A stretch of 64,000 nucleotides of DNA, from the NCBI RefSeq assembly GCF_000014125.1, contig NC_008593.1:310001-374000 (forward strand), given 5' to 3'. Shown piece by piece: positions 53,535 to 63,097 of this stretch (position 1 is the first letter of the stretch; each line of letters starts with the position of its first letter). The stretch is from Clostridium novyi NT. Its GTDB lineage: Bacteria > Bacillota > Clostridia > Clostridiales > Clostridiaceae. Below the pieces are notes generated by a model. The model saw only the letters and a list, made by a program, of their open reading frames with translations. It made no database searches and was not told the origin of the DNA. A program made the position numbers and the translations under genes.

Positions 53535-53547
53535 TATTTAAAGTTTA

Positions 53548-54360
53548 TTAATTAAATTGTGTTTTTAATATATCTAGTATTTTATTTAAGCTTTCAAGGT
53601 GATAGTTATAAACTATATCTAAAGAAGGATGTTCCTTATCAACACATGAGTCCGATGTAACAAAATTAAGCATGCAAAGATGATTATAGGCATCTTTAAA
53701 TATATGAAGTTGATTTTTTAAATTACTTATTTCTACGGATTCTAGCTTTTGACGAGTTATTTCTGACATATAAGAATTAAGTAAATTTTCAAATCTAGAT
53801 ATTTGATTATCTAAGCTAGATAAATCTATGTTTTCACCTTTGTGAATTTTATTTTTATATAAGTCTAATATAGTATCCATTACATCTTGTCTAACGTTAT
53901 ATAGATTTTCTGAGTGATCTCTAGGAAATACAAAATAGTTTACTAGTACAGAAACCAGGATGCCTATAAAAGTTTCAATTAATCTATCGGTACTATAAAT
54001 TAAAGGAGTTTTATTTGTTAAGTTAACCATTATAGCAAGAAATACTATACATCCTATGGTTATTGATTTATTTTTACCTAAAAGATTACATATATAAATA
54101 ACTCCAACTATTCCAATACCAATTAAAATTATATTTCCAGGTTGTATAAGGGCCAATAAAAGACCTATTACAGCTCCTATAAAAGTACCAATCATTCTAT
54201 TTTTACCAACTATAAAAGAATCTGATACCCAAGTTTGCATACAAATTACTGCGGCTATACATGCATAAAAAGGAGAATCCATATGAAAAATTCTTATTAT
54301 TATTACACATAGTACAACAGCAATTGAGGTTTTAAGATTTCTCATTCCTATCTTTTTCAT
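53548..54360 (-). CDS. Aromatic acid exporter (ArAE) / FUSC-like family membrane protein
   Basis: Integral membrane protein, 270 residues. The N-terminal 150 residues hold about six helices (YACIAAVICMQTWVSDSFI, GTFIGAVIGLLLALIQPGN, ETFIGILVSVLVNYFVFPRDH). The family stretch FVFPRD ends the membrane part; the C-terminal 120 residues are helical and soluble. This is the ArAE_1 (DUF939) design, whose members are thought to export aromatic acids, though evidence is thin. The ATG has a TGGGAG site. It lies 48 bp after a small radical-SAM gene on the same strand. Confidence 0.8.
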   Translation of the reverse strand: MKKIGMRNLKTSIAVVLCVIIIRIFHMDSPFYACIAAVICMQTWVSDSFIVGKNRMIGTFIGAVIGLLLALIQPGNIILIGIGIVGVIYICNLLGKNKSITIGCIVFLAIMVNLTNKTPLIYSTDRLIETFIGILVSVLVNYFVFPRDHSENLYNVRQDVMDTILDLYKNKIHKGENIDLSSLDNQISRFENLLNSYMSEITRQKLESVEISNLKNQLHIFKDAYNHLCMLNFVTSDSCVDKEHPSLDIVYNYHLESLNKILDILKTQFN

Positions 54361-54408
54361 AAAATGACTCCCATATCGTTAAATTTTTATATATAATTAT
54401 ACTATAAA

Positions 54409-55101
54409 TTAATCACCAACTCCAAAGTCAGTATTTTCATATAATACTTCTATTTTTTTCACATCATCTAAAAATTTATATTCATCTTTAAACCACGAAA
54501 TTATAGCTTCATCTCTTTGAATGTTAGTAGAATTTTCAGTAAAAATATTTACGGTACCATATGAAAAGTGATTTAAAAGAATATCTATATCTTTTCTTAT
54601 CATTTCCTTTGTTTGACCTTTTATTCCTACCATTATACAAACAGAATCAAAATACTTTTGAACATCTCTATAGTCATCAAAGATAGCATTTTTATTTAAA
54701 AAACTGTTTCTAAAGTCATTATCAAATGTTTCAATACCTATTTTGAAAAGTAAAGGTACATTATTAAAAAATTCTCTAAAATCCTTTAGTTTATGTCTAT
54801 AAATCCAGTGGCTTTCGAAGAAAAGTTTTTCTATATTTTTATCTATAGTTATTTTCTTTATTTGGTCTATAGTTTTTTGTGGAAGGTCAAAACAACTAGC
54901 TGAATTTATTACTTCTAAAGTTTTATATATGCCAGTTATATTTTGTAATATGTCAAAATTTAATTTATTCATTTCTTCTTCATTTAAAGAATTGTCGTGT
55001 ATATAATCACAGAAACTACACTTTCCCCAAAAACAAGGTTTGGATTTTAAAAGTACAATTTCTCTAGGATTTTTTTCTTTTATTATATTGTATCTTTCCA
55101 T
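54409..55101 (-). CDS. Small radical-SAM protein with CX4CX2C motif
   Basis: A 230-residue protein with a radical-SAM-like iron-sulphur motif near the N-terminus: Cys23, Cys28 and Cys31 in KPCFWGKCSFCDY. This is CX4CX2C in place of the usual CX3CX2C. The rest follows a short TIM-barrel pattern: EVINSASCFDLP, KLFFESHWIYRHKL, PLLFKIGIETFDNDFR (the GIET stretch is common in Elp3/YgiQ-type proteins), and VGIKGQTKEMIRKDI. The size is small for the class. No substrate is known and the neighbours, an ArAE protein and a regulator, give no firm clue. Confidence 0.75.
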   Translation of the reverse strand: MERYNIIKEKNPREIVLLKSKPCFWGKCSFCDYIHDNSLNEEEMNKLNFDILQNITGIYKTLEVINSASCFDLPQKTIDQIKKITIDKNIEKLFFESHWIYRHKLKDFREFFNNVPLLFKIGIETFDNDFRNSFLNKNAIFDDYRDVQKYFDSVCIMVGIKGQTKEMIRKDIDILLNHFSYGTVNIFTENSTNIQRDEAIISWFKDEYKFLDDVKKIEVLYENTDFGVGD

Positions 55102-55244
55102 ATCATCACACCATTTCTCATTATAAGATTAATTAATAAATATAATAATATTAAAAAAATATTATAACATATACTATTGTAAAATCAAAGCTATTATATA
55201 ACAGCAAAAAATCAATTATAATATCGAAAATGATTGTTAAAATA

Positions 55245-55273
55245 TTGACATAATTGTCGTGTTGTGTTATAGT
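55245..55273 (+). promoter_or_regulatory. Promoter upstream of the sigma-54-activator-like gene
   Basis: TTGACA (55245-55250), 17 bases, TATAGT (55268-55273). A leader of about 215 bases follows before the gene and holds a terminator-like hairpin. Confidence 0.6.
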
Positions 55274-55336
55274 ATAGACAAATAAAAAACACATAGAAAG
55301 TAACACAGAAAATAATATATATCCATAAATCCTATT

Positions 55337-55374
55337 AAATTTCTCTTTGTAAATGCATGCAAGGAGATTTTTAA
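55337..55374 (+). terminator. Terminator-like hairpin in the leader
   Basis: TTCTCTTTG-type left arm (about 55337-55349) pairs with CAAGGAGA (55360-55367), followed by TTTTT. Two mismatches lie at the base. It sits about 95 bases after the predicted transcription start, so it may end a short RNA or attenuate the gene. The rest of 55102-55493 is AT-rich without clear features. Confidence 0.4.
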
Positions 55375-55493
55375 TTTATATGGAATATAAAATTAATAAA
55401 TAAATTTTAAAAATTTGAAATCCTATATTTTACATTTTAAAAATTTGTGAGATAATAAATACAACTGTAATTCAAAAGAAGGTGTAAATAATT

Positions 55494-56561
55494 ATGAAAA
55501 AAGAATTATTGAACTGTATATTGAAAGTTACTAAAGATAAGGATATAGATTATATAAACCAGTTAATAAATAATTTTATTTATGCAACAGCTATTTATAC
55601 TTTTGATGATATTGTAACTAAAAATCAAAACGTAAAAAAAATAGTGCAGTACGCTAAAAAGGCAGCTAATACAGATTGTAGTATTTTAATACAAGGAAGT
55701 AATGGGACAGGAAAAGAAGTTTTTGCTGAAGCCATACATAATTATAGCAAAAGGTCAGATGGACCATTTATAGTTGCGGATTGTGCGATTGTTCCTAGAG
55801 AATTATTAAAAAGAAGATTATTTGGATACTGTGAGGAAACGTTTACCGGAGAAAAAGAAGAATATCCAGGAAAATTCCAGCTTGCAGATGGAGGAACATT
55901 ATTTTTAGACAATATAGAAGAATTACCGTTGGATATGCAAGAAGATTTACTAAAGATATTAGATGATAATAAGGCATCTTTAAGACAATCAGATGAAAAT
56001 AATATAGATGTTAGAATTATAGTAGCAACAAATAAAAACTTAATAGAAGAAGTAAACAATAAAAGTTTTAGAGCTGACCTTTACTATAAACTTAATGTAA
56101 TAAATCTTAAGTTATTAGATTTAGAAGAAAGAAAAGAAGACATACCACTATTAGTGAAACACTTTTTGGAAAGGCTAAATGCTATTAATTTAGGTAAAGA
56201 GAAAACTATTGATGAAGATGCTATTGATGAATTAAAAAATTATAAGTGGATTGGAAATATACGAGAGCTTAGAAATTTTGTTGAAAAGTTATATTATCTT
56301 TGTAATGAAAGTAACATAACGAGAAAATTTTTGTTAGATTATATATATAATAAACCAAAATGTAATGACAAAAACAATATTTCTAATGAAAATAGTGTAA
56401 ATGATAAAAATATATATTCACTTAGAGAATTAGAGAAACAGAATATAGAAAAGTCTCTTGTATATTGTGAAGGAAATGTTGAAAAAGCGGCTAAAATTTT
56501 AGGTATAAGTCGTGCTACCATATATAGAAAAATAAGTAAATACAACATAAAATTACATTAG
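55494..56561 (+). CDS. Sigma-54-activator-like AAA+ regulator with altered motifs and no sensor domain
   Basis: A DNA-binding AAA+ protein, 355 residues. The N-terminal 40 residues are too short for a sensor domain. The AAA+ domain (about 40-265) has Walker A GSNGTGKE (68-75). The GAFTGA loop that touches sigma-54 reads ETFTGE (115-120). Walker B is LFLDNIEE: Asp139 is kept but the catalytic Glu is Asn140. Sensor and arginine-finger regions (FRADLYYKLNVI) look intact. The C-terminal Fis-type helix-turn-helix is intact (NVEKAAKILGISRATIYRKI). The ATG has an AGAAGGTG site. It may no longer hydrolyse ATP or activate sigma-54, and may act as a simple DNA-binding regulator, as TyrR does in part. 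Target genes are not known. Confidence 0.85.
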   Translation: MKKELLNCILKVTKDKDIDYINQLINNFIYATAIYTFDDIVTKNQNVKKIVQYAKKAANTDCSILIQGSNGTGKEVFAEAIHNYSKRSDGPFIVADCAIVPRELLKRRLFGYCEETFTGEKEEYPGKFQLADGGTLFLDNIEELPLDMQEDLLKILDDNKASLRQSDENNIDVRIIVATNKNLIEEVNNKSFRADLYYKLNVINLKLLDLEERKEDIPLLVKHFLERLNAINLGKEKTIDEDAIDELKNYKWIGNIRELRNFVEKLYYLCNESNITRKFLLDYIYNKPKCNDKNNISNENSVNDKNIYSLRELEKQNIEKSLVYCEGNVEKAAKILGISRATIYRKISKYNIKLH

Positions 56562-56610
56562 GATATATGTTATTTAGTTTAATTTAAAATAATCTGTATT
56601 ATAACAATTA

Positions 56611-56635
56611 AAAGGCTAGAGATAGCCTTTTTCTT
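56611..56635 (+). terminator. Terminator after the AAA+ regulator gene
   Basis: AAAGGCTA pairs with TAGCCTTT, loop GAGA, followed by TTCTT. Confidence 0.85.
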
Positions 56636-56740
56636 ATAATTATTTTTAAATAAACTTCAGTAATCAATGTGTATTTAAGTAAATATAAGTGATAAAATTT
56701 AAAAAAGAGATTTAAAGAGTAATTTAAGAAAGGTGATACC

Positions 56741-57955
56741 ATGAAAATTTTACATACATCTGATTGGCACTTAGGAAAAAATTTAGAAGGAGCTAGTAGA
56801 ATAGAAGAACAGGAACAGTTTATTGAAGATTTTATCCACATTGTGGATAAAAATTGCATAGACTTGGTTATTATATCAGGAGATATATATGATAACAGCA
56901 ATCCACCTGCTAGGGCAGAACAATTATTTTATAAAGCTTTAAAGAAAATATCTGATAATGGAAAAAGGATGGTACTAATTATAGCTGGAAACCACGATAA
57001 TCCAGAAAGGTTATCAGCAGTAACACCACTTACATATGAACAAGGAGTAATAATACTTGGAAAACCTAAAAGTTATGCAGAGATAGGTCCATGTGGAGAG
57101 TATAGTATTATTGATTCAGGAGAAGGATATTTAGAGTTTGAAATGAATGGTGAAAAAGCGGTTATTATAACACTTCCTTACCCTAGTGAAAAAAGATTAA
57201 ACGAAGTTTTATTTGAAAATATAGAAGAGGAAGAAAGGCAGAAAAATTATTCGGACAAGATAAAACATATATTTGATATATTATCACAGAAGTATAGAGA
57301 GGACACTATAAATTTATTAGTATCACATTTATTTGTTTTAGGGGGAGAGGAAACGGACTCAGAAAGACCAATACAACTTGGAGGAAGTCTTGCTGTAAGT
57401 GCATCAGTTTTTCCTGAAAAGGCACAGTATATAGCACTTGGACATTTACATAGACCACAGGAAGTAAAGTCAAAAAGTAGATGTATATATGCAGGTTCTC
57501 CACTTCAATACAGTAAAAGTGAAATTGGATATACAAAATGTTGCTACATTGTTGATGTTGAAGCAGGAAAAGAACCAGAAGTAAAAAGTGTACCCTTTAG
57601 AAATTATAAGCCTATTGAAGTATGGAAATGTGATGGAATAGAAAACGCCATAAAAAAATGTGAAGAAAATAGTAATAGAGAAGTTTGGGTTTATTTAGAA
57701 ATAAAGACAGATAGATTTATATCACAAGAAGAAATCAAAGAAATGAAAACTTTGAAAAAAGACATATTAGAAATAAGACCTATAATCATTGGAGAGGATG
57801 ATTATGAAGATGAATTTTATGATATTAAAGAAAAAAGTATGAAAGAACTATTTAAAGATTTTTATACTAAGGAGAGAGCCGCAGAACCAAGTGATGAGAT
57901 TATGGATTTATTTTTAAGTATAGTGCAAGAGGAGGATGAAGAAAATGAAGCCTAG
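56741..57955 (+). CDS. sbcD: Exonuclease SbcD (Mre11-type subunit)
   Basis: Manganese-dependent nuclease that with SbcC opens hairpins and trims DNA ends. The 404-residue protein has the phosphoesterase motifs: HTSDWHLGK at the N-terminus, SGDIYDN, AGNHDNPERL, LLVSHLFV, and LGHLHRPQ. All metal ligands appear present. The ATG follows AAAGGTGAT. The last bases overlap the sbcC start, so translation of the two is coupled. Confidence 0.96.
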   Translation: MKILHTSDWHLGKNLEGASRIEEQEQFIEDFIHIVDKNCIDLVIISGDIYDNSNPPARAEQLFYKALKKISDNGKRMVLIIAGNHDNPERLSAVTPLTYEQGVIILGKPKSYAEIGPCGEYSIIDSGEGYLEFEMNGEKAVIITLPYPSEKRLNEVLFENIEEEERQKNYSDKIKHIFDILSQKYREDTINLLVSHLFVLGGEETDSERPIQLGGSLAVSASVFPEKAQYIALGHLHRPQEVKSKSRCIYAGSPLQYSKSEIGYTKCCYIVDVEAGKEPEVKSVPFRNYKPIEVWKCDGIENAIKKCEENSNREVWVYLEIKTDRFISQEEIKEMKTLKKDILEIRPIIIGEDDYEDEFYDIKEKSMKELFKDFYTKERAAEPSDEIMDLFLSIVQEEDEENEA

Positions 57956-60900
57956 AGTTCTTAAAATAAGTGGACTTAATAGTTTTGAGAGAGAACAAGT
58001 AATAAATTTTAATAGATTAACTGAAAAGGGCTTATTTGGTATATTTGGTCCTACAGGAAGTGGTAAATCTACTATATTAGATGCCATAACTATTGCATTA
58101 TACGGAAAAATAACAAGAACAAATAAAGGGTTTATAAATACAACAACTAAAGATTTAATTGTAAGTTATGAATTTGAAATTGGGGGAGCAAAGGATAGAA
58201 AAGTTTATTTAGCTGAAAGAAATATAAAGATAAATAAAAATGATAGATACAATACTAAATATGCTCGTTTAATAGAGAAGAACGGTGATAAATCTAAAAT
58301 CATAGCTGAAGGACCTACTGAACTTCAAAATCAAATACATAAAATAATTGGGCTTACAGTAGATGATTTCACAAGATCTGTTGTGTTGCCACAGGGAAAA
58401 TTTAGTGAGTTCTTAAAATTAGGTGGAAGAGAAAAAAGAAATATGCTAGAGAGAATTTTTGCCCTTGAAAAGTATGGTCAATCTCTAGTGGAAAAGATTA
58501 AAAAAGTTAGAAATACTAATTTAAAAGAAAGAGATGTTTTACAAGGAGAACTTAAAAAATATGAAAATTTAACTGAAGAAGATTATAAAGCAAAACAACA
58601 AGAACTTCAGTTAGAATTACAAAATGAAGAAAGATTAAAAAATGAAAAGAAACAAATAGATGAAAAATATGAAATGTACAAAGAAGTTTGGACGCTTCAA
58701 AAAGAGTTAGATGCTTTTATAGATAAAAAATTAAAATTACAAGAAAAATTAGAAGACATAAATTTAAAGAGAGAAAGCTTAAAAAGAGGGCAAAACGCAA
58801 TAAAGATAAAACCATTTATGGATGAAGTAGAAGCCACTAATAAAAATATAAAAGATAATAGAGAAAAATTAAAAGAAGCTATAGATAATTTAGAGGGTAT
58901 ATCCGAAAAAGTAAAAGTCACAGAAGAAAATTATATTGTTTCTGAGAAAGAAAAGGATGAAAGGATTCCAGAACTTAGAAATATGGAGCGTGATTTTTTA
59001 TTAGCTATAGACACTATAAATAAAACAGAAAAACTAGAAATGGAAGTTAACTCTTTAAGAAATGAGTATAAATCTATAAAAAGTAAGAGAGATAAAATAG
59101 TTAAACAACTAAAAGAGATAGATGATAATAAGAAAAAATTAGCTATTGAAATAAAGGATATTGAAGAAAGATTAAATGAGATAAAAATAGATCCAGAATA
59201 CAGAGAAAAACTACAATATGCATTACAGATAGAAAATGACTATAAAAAATCATTGAACAATAAAAAAGAATTAAATAATAAACTTCAAGAAAAAGAGAAA
59301 AATTTAAAGGAAGTATCAAAAGAATACAACGGCGTTTTAAGTAGTAAAAATTCACAAGATAATTTAGTGAAACAATTAGAAGAAAAAAATAAGATTCTTA
59401 AAGAAAATAATCCAGGGGATAATTCATTATTACTTGAAAAATCCCAAGAATTAAATGTTATAGCTAAAAAAGTTGAAGAAGTAATAAATGAAATCAATAG
59501 AAAAAGTGACCTAGAAAAAATTATAAAAGACATTAATGACAGAAAAAATCCTCTTACTACTAAGTTAGAAGAAGTAAAAAATGATTTAGACAAGAACAAA
59601 AAAGAATTACAAGAGCTAGATAACAAAACAGAAAATATAAAGAAAAATAATTTAGCAAGTTTACTTGCCAGTGAATTAGTGGAAGGAAGTCCATGTCCAG
59701 TTTGTGGTTCTATTCATCACACTGATATTGCTAAAAAAATAGATAATAATGAAATTCTAAAACACGAGGAAAATAGAAAAAAACTTCAACAAATAATTGA
59801 GGATTTAAATAATAAAATGACTCAGTTATCTATTGAAGTTGCTGGTATATCAAAGGAAGAAGAGCATAGTAGAGAAGAATTAAAATCAGTATTAGAAAGT
59901 TTAGAGAATGTTGATATAACAGAATTAAATAAAGAAAAAGAAAGTAAAGAAGCTAAATTTAAAGAGTTAAAAGAAAAAATAGATAAATATAATAGTGAAA
60001 AAAATGATATAGAATCAACTTTGCAAATTGAAAGAGAGAAAAAATCAAAAATAGATTTAGCTGAATCTAAGTTAAGTGAAAATGTAAAAAACGAAATCTT
60101 ATTGATTAAAGAATTAAAAGGGGAATTAGAAAAAGAAAATAAAAACTTTCATGGTTTATCTAATGAATATGAATCATTAAAGGAATATTTCTGTGCAGAG
60201 GAAATTTCATTAAAGGCAAAAGAAGTATTAAAGATTGAAAAGGAATCAGAAAGGCTAAAAAATAAAGAAAAAGAATTAAGAAGTATAGTAGAAAATTATG
60301 ATGTTAACAAACAAACTTTAGCTGATGAAGATAAAAAGTTAATAGAAGTTTTAAGTCAGATACAACAAAGTGGCATAGAAAAAAGTAATGTCATAAAAGA
60401 AAATAAGGAAGATATAAAAAGGCTTTGTGGTGATAAAAACCCAAAAGAATATTTACCTAAAATAAAAAAAGAAATTAAAGAAATATCAGATAGAAATACT
60501 AAATTAAAAAAACAATTAGATGAAGAAAAAGAACTTAAAGAGAAAATTTCTAATGAAAAATTAACTTTAGAAAAAGCAGCAAATATTTTTGATGAAACTT
60601 TAAAACAGCAACAATCAAAATTAGAAATGTCCTTAAAAGATAATGAGTTTAATGATGTTTTAGAAGTAAAAAAATATTTATTAGATGAAGTTACATTATT
60701 AAGTATGGAAAATGAAATAAACATTTTTGATGATGAGGTTAAAGAGGTAAAAAGTAATATAAAAAGAATCGAAGAGAAGTTACAAGGAAATCGAATAGAA
60801 AAAGAAGCGTGGGAAGAGTTAACTAGTTATAAATCAGAAATAGATAAACATATATCTGATAATATAAAGAAAATAGCTACACTTCAAAAAATCATTGATG

Positions 60901-61475
60901 ACTTCAAAGAAGATTTAAAGAATTTAATGGAGCTAAGAAAAAGAGAAAAACAATTAGATCATAAATTAAGTCTTATACGTGATTTAATGAAACTGGTAGA
61001 AGGAAATAAATTTGTAGAGTTTGTTGCCATGAATCAATTAAAATATATAGCAAGAGAAGCATCTAAAAGACTTAAAGATATAACAAGAGATAGATATGCA
61101 CTTGAAATAGATTCAGAAGGAAACTTTGCAATTAGAGATGACTTTAATGGTGGACAGATAAGAGATGCAAGTACATTATCAGGGGGAGAGACCTTCCTAA
61201 CATCATTATCATTAGCACTATCACTATCATCTCAAGTTCAGCTAAAGGGAAGTGCGCCACTTGAATTTTTCTTCTTAGATGAAGGATTTGGTACACTAGA
61301 TACAGATTTATTAGACATTGTTATGAGCTCTCTTGAAAAACTTCACAGTTCTAGACTGTCTGTTGGAATTATAAGTCACGTTGAAGAATTAAAAAATAGA
61401 GTACCTGTAAAGCTAATAGTTTCTCCTGCAAAACCTGGTGAAGGGGGAAGTAAGGTAACATTGGAATATAGTTAA
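57945..61475 (+). CDS. sbcC: Exonuclease SbcC (Rad50-type ATPase)
   Basis: SMC-like ATPase that bridges DNA ends and drives SbcD. Of two close ATGs, the one at 57945 stands eight bases after AGAGGAGGA; that at 57936 lies within the site. The protein of 1176 residues has Walker A FGPTGSGKST (Lys41), two long coiled-coil arms, the zinc hook CPVCGS at about residues 584-587 in the middle, and near the C-terminus the signature LSGGETFLTSLSLALS and Walker B FFLDEGFGTLD. The length is normal. Overlap with sbcD is 11 bp. Confidence 0.96.
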   Translation: MKPRVLKISGLNSFEREQVINFNRLTEKGLFGIFGPTGSGKSTILDAITIALYGKITRTNKGFINTTTKDLIVSYEFEIGGAKDRKVYLAERNIKINKNDRYNTKYARLIEKNGDKSKIIAEGPTELQNQIHKIIGLTVDDFTRSVVLPQGKFSEFLKLGGREKRNMLERIFALEKYGQSLVEKIKKVRNTNLKERDVLQGELKKYENLTEEDYKAKQQELQLELQNEERLKNEKKQIDEKYEMYKEVWTLQKELDAFIDKKLKLQEKLEDINLKRESLKRGQNAIKIKPFMDEVEATNKNIKDNREKLKEAIDNLEGISEKVKVTEENYIVSEKEKDERIPELRNMERDFLLAIDTINKTEKLEMEVNSLRNEYKSIKSKRDKIVKQLKEIDDNKKKLAIEIKDIEERLNEIKIDPEYREKLQYALQIENDYKKSLNNKKELNNKLQEKEKNLKEVSKEYNGVLSSKNSQDNLVKQLEEKNKILKENNPGDNSLLLEKSQELNVIAKKVEEVINEINRKSDLEKIIKDINDRKNPLTTKLEEVKNDLDKNKKELQELDNKTENIKKNNLASLLASELVEGSPCPVCGSIHHTDIAKKIDNNEILKHEENRKKLQQIIEDLNNKMTQLSIEVAGISKEEEHSREELKSVLESLENVDITELNKEKESKEAKFKELKEKIDKYNSEKNDIESTLQIEREKKSKIDLAESKLSENVKNEILLIKELKGELEKENKNFHGLSNEYESLKEYFCAEEISLKAKEVLKIEKESERLKNKEKELRSIVENYDVNKQTLADEDKKLIEVLSQIQQSGIEKSNVIKENKEDIKRLCGDKNPKEYLPKIKKEIKEISDRNTKLKKQLDEEKELKEKISNEKLTLEKAANIFDETLKQQQSKLEMSLKDNEFNDVLEVKKYLLDEVTLLSMENEINIFDDEVKEVKSNIKRIEEKLQGNRIEKEAWEELTSYKSEIDKHISDNIKKIATLQKIIDDFKEDLKNLMELRKREKQLDHKLSLIRDLMKLVEGNKFVEFVAMNQLKYIAREASKRLKDITRDRYALEIDSEGNFAIRDDFNGGQIRDASTLSGGETFLTSLSLALSLSSQVQLKGSAPLEFFFLDEGFGTLDTDLLDIVMSSLEKLHSSRLSVGIISHVEELKNRVPVKLIVSPAKPGEGGSKVTLEYS

Positions 61476-61602
61476 AGTAGATTTACTAAAAAAAATAATG
61501 TATTATATATTTAGCATAAGAACTTTAGAATGCTATGAAATGTAGAAATATATACCATATATAGTCGAAGTAAACCAAAATATAGGGGGAAATATTTAAA
61601 TT

Positions 61603-62937
61603 ATGAAAGAAAATAATAACAATGCGAAAAAGGGGAACGGGTGGGCGTTACTGCCACTAGGAGTGTTCTTAGTTATGTACTTAGTTCCATCTATAGTGAC
61701 AAAAGATTTTTATAAGATGCCCGTTAGTGTATCCTTTTTGGTTGCGTCATTTGTAGCTATAGCTATAAATCGAAAAGAAAAGATAAATAAAAAAATTGAG
61801 GTGTTTTGCAAAGGTGCAGGAAATTCTAATATTATATTAATGTGTATAATATTCATACTTGCTGGTGCATTTGCACAAGTTGCAAAAGAAATGGGGGCAG
61901 TATCATCTACTGTTAACTTAGGACTTACAATTTTACCGGGAAATATACTTCTTGCAGGAGTTTTTATTATTTGTTGTTTTATATCATTATCAATAGGTAC
62001 ATCTGTTGGAACTATAGCAGCACTTGCACCTATGGCTTTAGGAATTGCTCAAAAGACAGGATTACCAATTGGACTTGCACTTGGGGCAGTAATAAGTGGA
62101 GCTATGTTTGGAGACAATTTATCTATGATTTCTGATACTACTATAGCTGCCACTAGAACACAGGGTTGTGAAATGAAAGACAAGTTTAAAATGAATATTT
62201 CAATTGTAATACCAGCAGCTATAATAACAGCAGTAATTTTTGCTGTAATAAGTATGGGAAAAACAACTGTACTTACTGGTGGATATGAGTACAGTATTGT
62301 AAAGGTACTTCCGTATTTAGTAGTTCTTGTTTCAGCTTTATGTGGAATGAATGTAATGCTTGTATTAGTAGGAGGAACTATATTTGCAGGAGTAGTTGGA
62401 ATTGCAACTCATTCATTTGACATTTGGGGTTTTATGAAGGCAATTGAAAGTGGAATTGGTGGAATGTCTGAACTTATAATAATCTCATTATTAATCGGAG
62501 GTATGGTTGAGGTTATTAAACATAATGGTGGAATAGTATTCTTATTGAATTTAATTACTAAAAGAATTAAAAGTAGAAAAGGTGGAGAATTTGGTATAGC
62601 GGCACTTGTTAGCGTAGTTGATATTTGTACAGCAAATAATACTATAGCCATAGTTATGGCAGGTCCTATAGCAAAAGATATTGCGGATAAGTATGGAATT
62701 GATCCTAGAAGATCTGCAAGTATATTAGATACTTTTTCTTGTTTCTTTCAAGGGACTATACCTTATGGAGCTCAAATATTAACAGCAGTAGGAGTTGCAG
62801 GAGCTGTAATATCTCCTTTTGATATTATGAAATATTTATATTATCCATACCTAATGGGTATATGTGCAATTTTATGTATAGTATTTGGAATACCTAGAAC
62901 TGCAAATTGTGCGGTAGTAAAAACTGTTGATGAATAG
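61603..62937 (+). CDS. NhaC-family Na+/H+ antiporter-like transporter
   Basis: Polytopic membrane protein, 444 residues, with about eleven or twelve helices. The NhaC stretches are seen: SLSIGTSVGTIAALAPMALGIAQ, ISGAMFGDNLSMISDTTIAA, and GIPRTAN at the end. The family includes Na+/H+ antiporters but also exchangers for malate/lactate (MleN) or amino acids, so the substrate is open. The ATG follows AGGGGGAAA. The 126 bp upstream are AT-rich with a weak TAGCAT...ATGCTA inverted repeat and no clear promoter. A terminator follows. Confidence 0.85.
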   Translation: MKENNNNAKKGNGWALLPLGVFLVMYLVPSIVTKDFYKMPVSVSFLVASFVAIAINRKEKINKKIEVFCKGAGNSNIILMCIIFILAGAFAQVAKEMGAVSSTVNLGLTILPGNILLAGVFIICCFISLSIGTSVGTIAALAPMALGIAQKTGLPIGLALGAVISGAMFGDNLSMISDTTIAATRTQGCEMKDKFKMNISIVIPAAIITAVIFAVISMGKTTVLTGGYEYSIVKVLPYLVVLVSALCGMNVMLVLVGGTIFAGVVGIATHSFDIWGFMKAIESGIGGMSELIIISLLIGGMVEVIKHNGGIVFLLNLITKRIKSRKGGEFGIAALVSVVDICTANNTIAIVMAGPIAKDIADKYGIDPRRSASILDTFSCFFQGTIPYGAQILTAVGVAGAVISPFDIMKYLYYPYLMGICAILCIVFGIPRTANCAVVKTVDE

Positions 62938-62959
62938 TAAATAAAAAATAAAAGATTTG

Positions 62960-63002
62960 TCCTATGAAATAGTTTATAAAAACTATTTTATAGGATTTTT
63001 TT
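62960..63002 (+). terminator. Terminator after the NhaC-family gene
   Basis: TCCTATGAAATAGTTT pairs with AAACTATTTTATAGGA (one wobble), short loop, followed by a run of seven T. Confidence 0.9.
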
Positions 63003-63097
63003 ATTTATATAGATAAAAAAATGGATATTAATGTAGAAAAAACACGAATAAATATTATAATATTATTAAATACTTGTGAAATGAAGGAGAAAATGGA

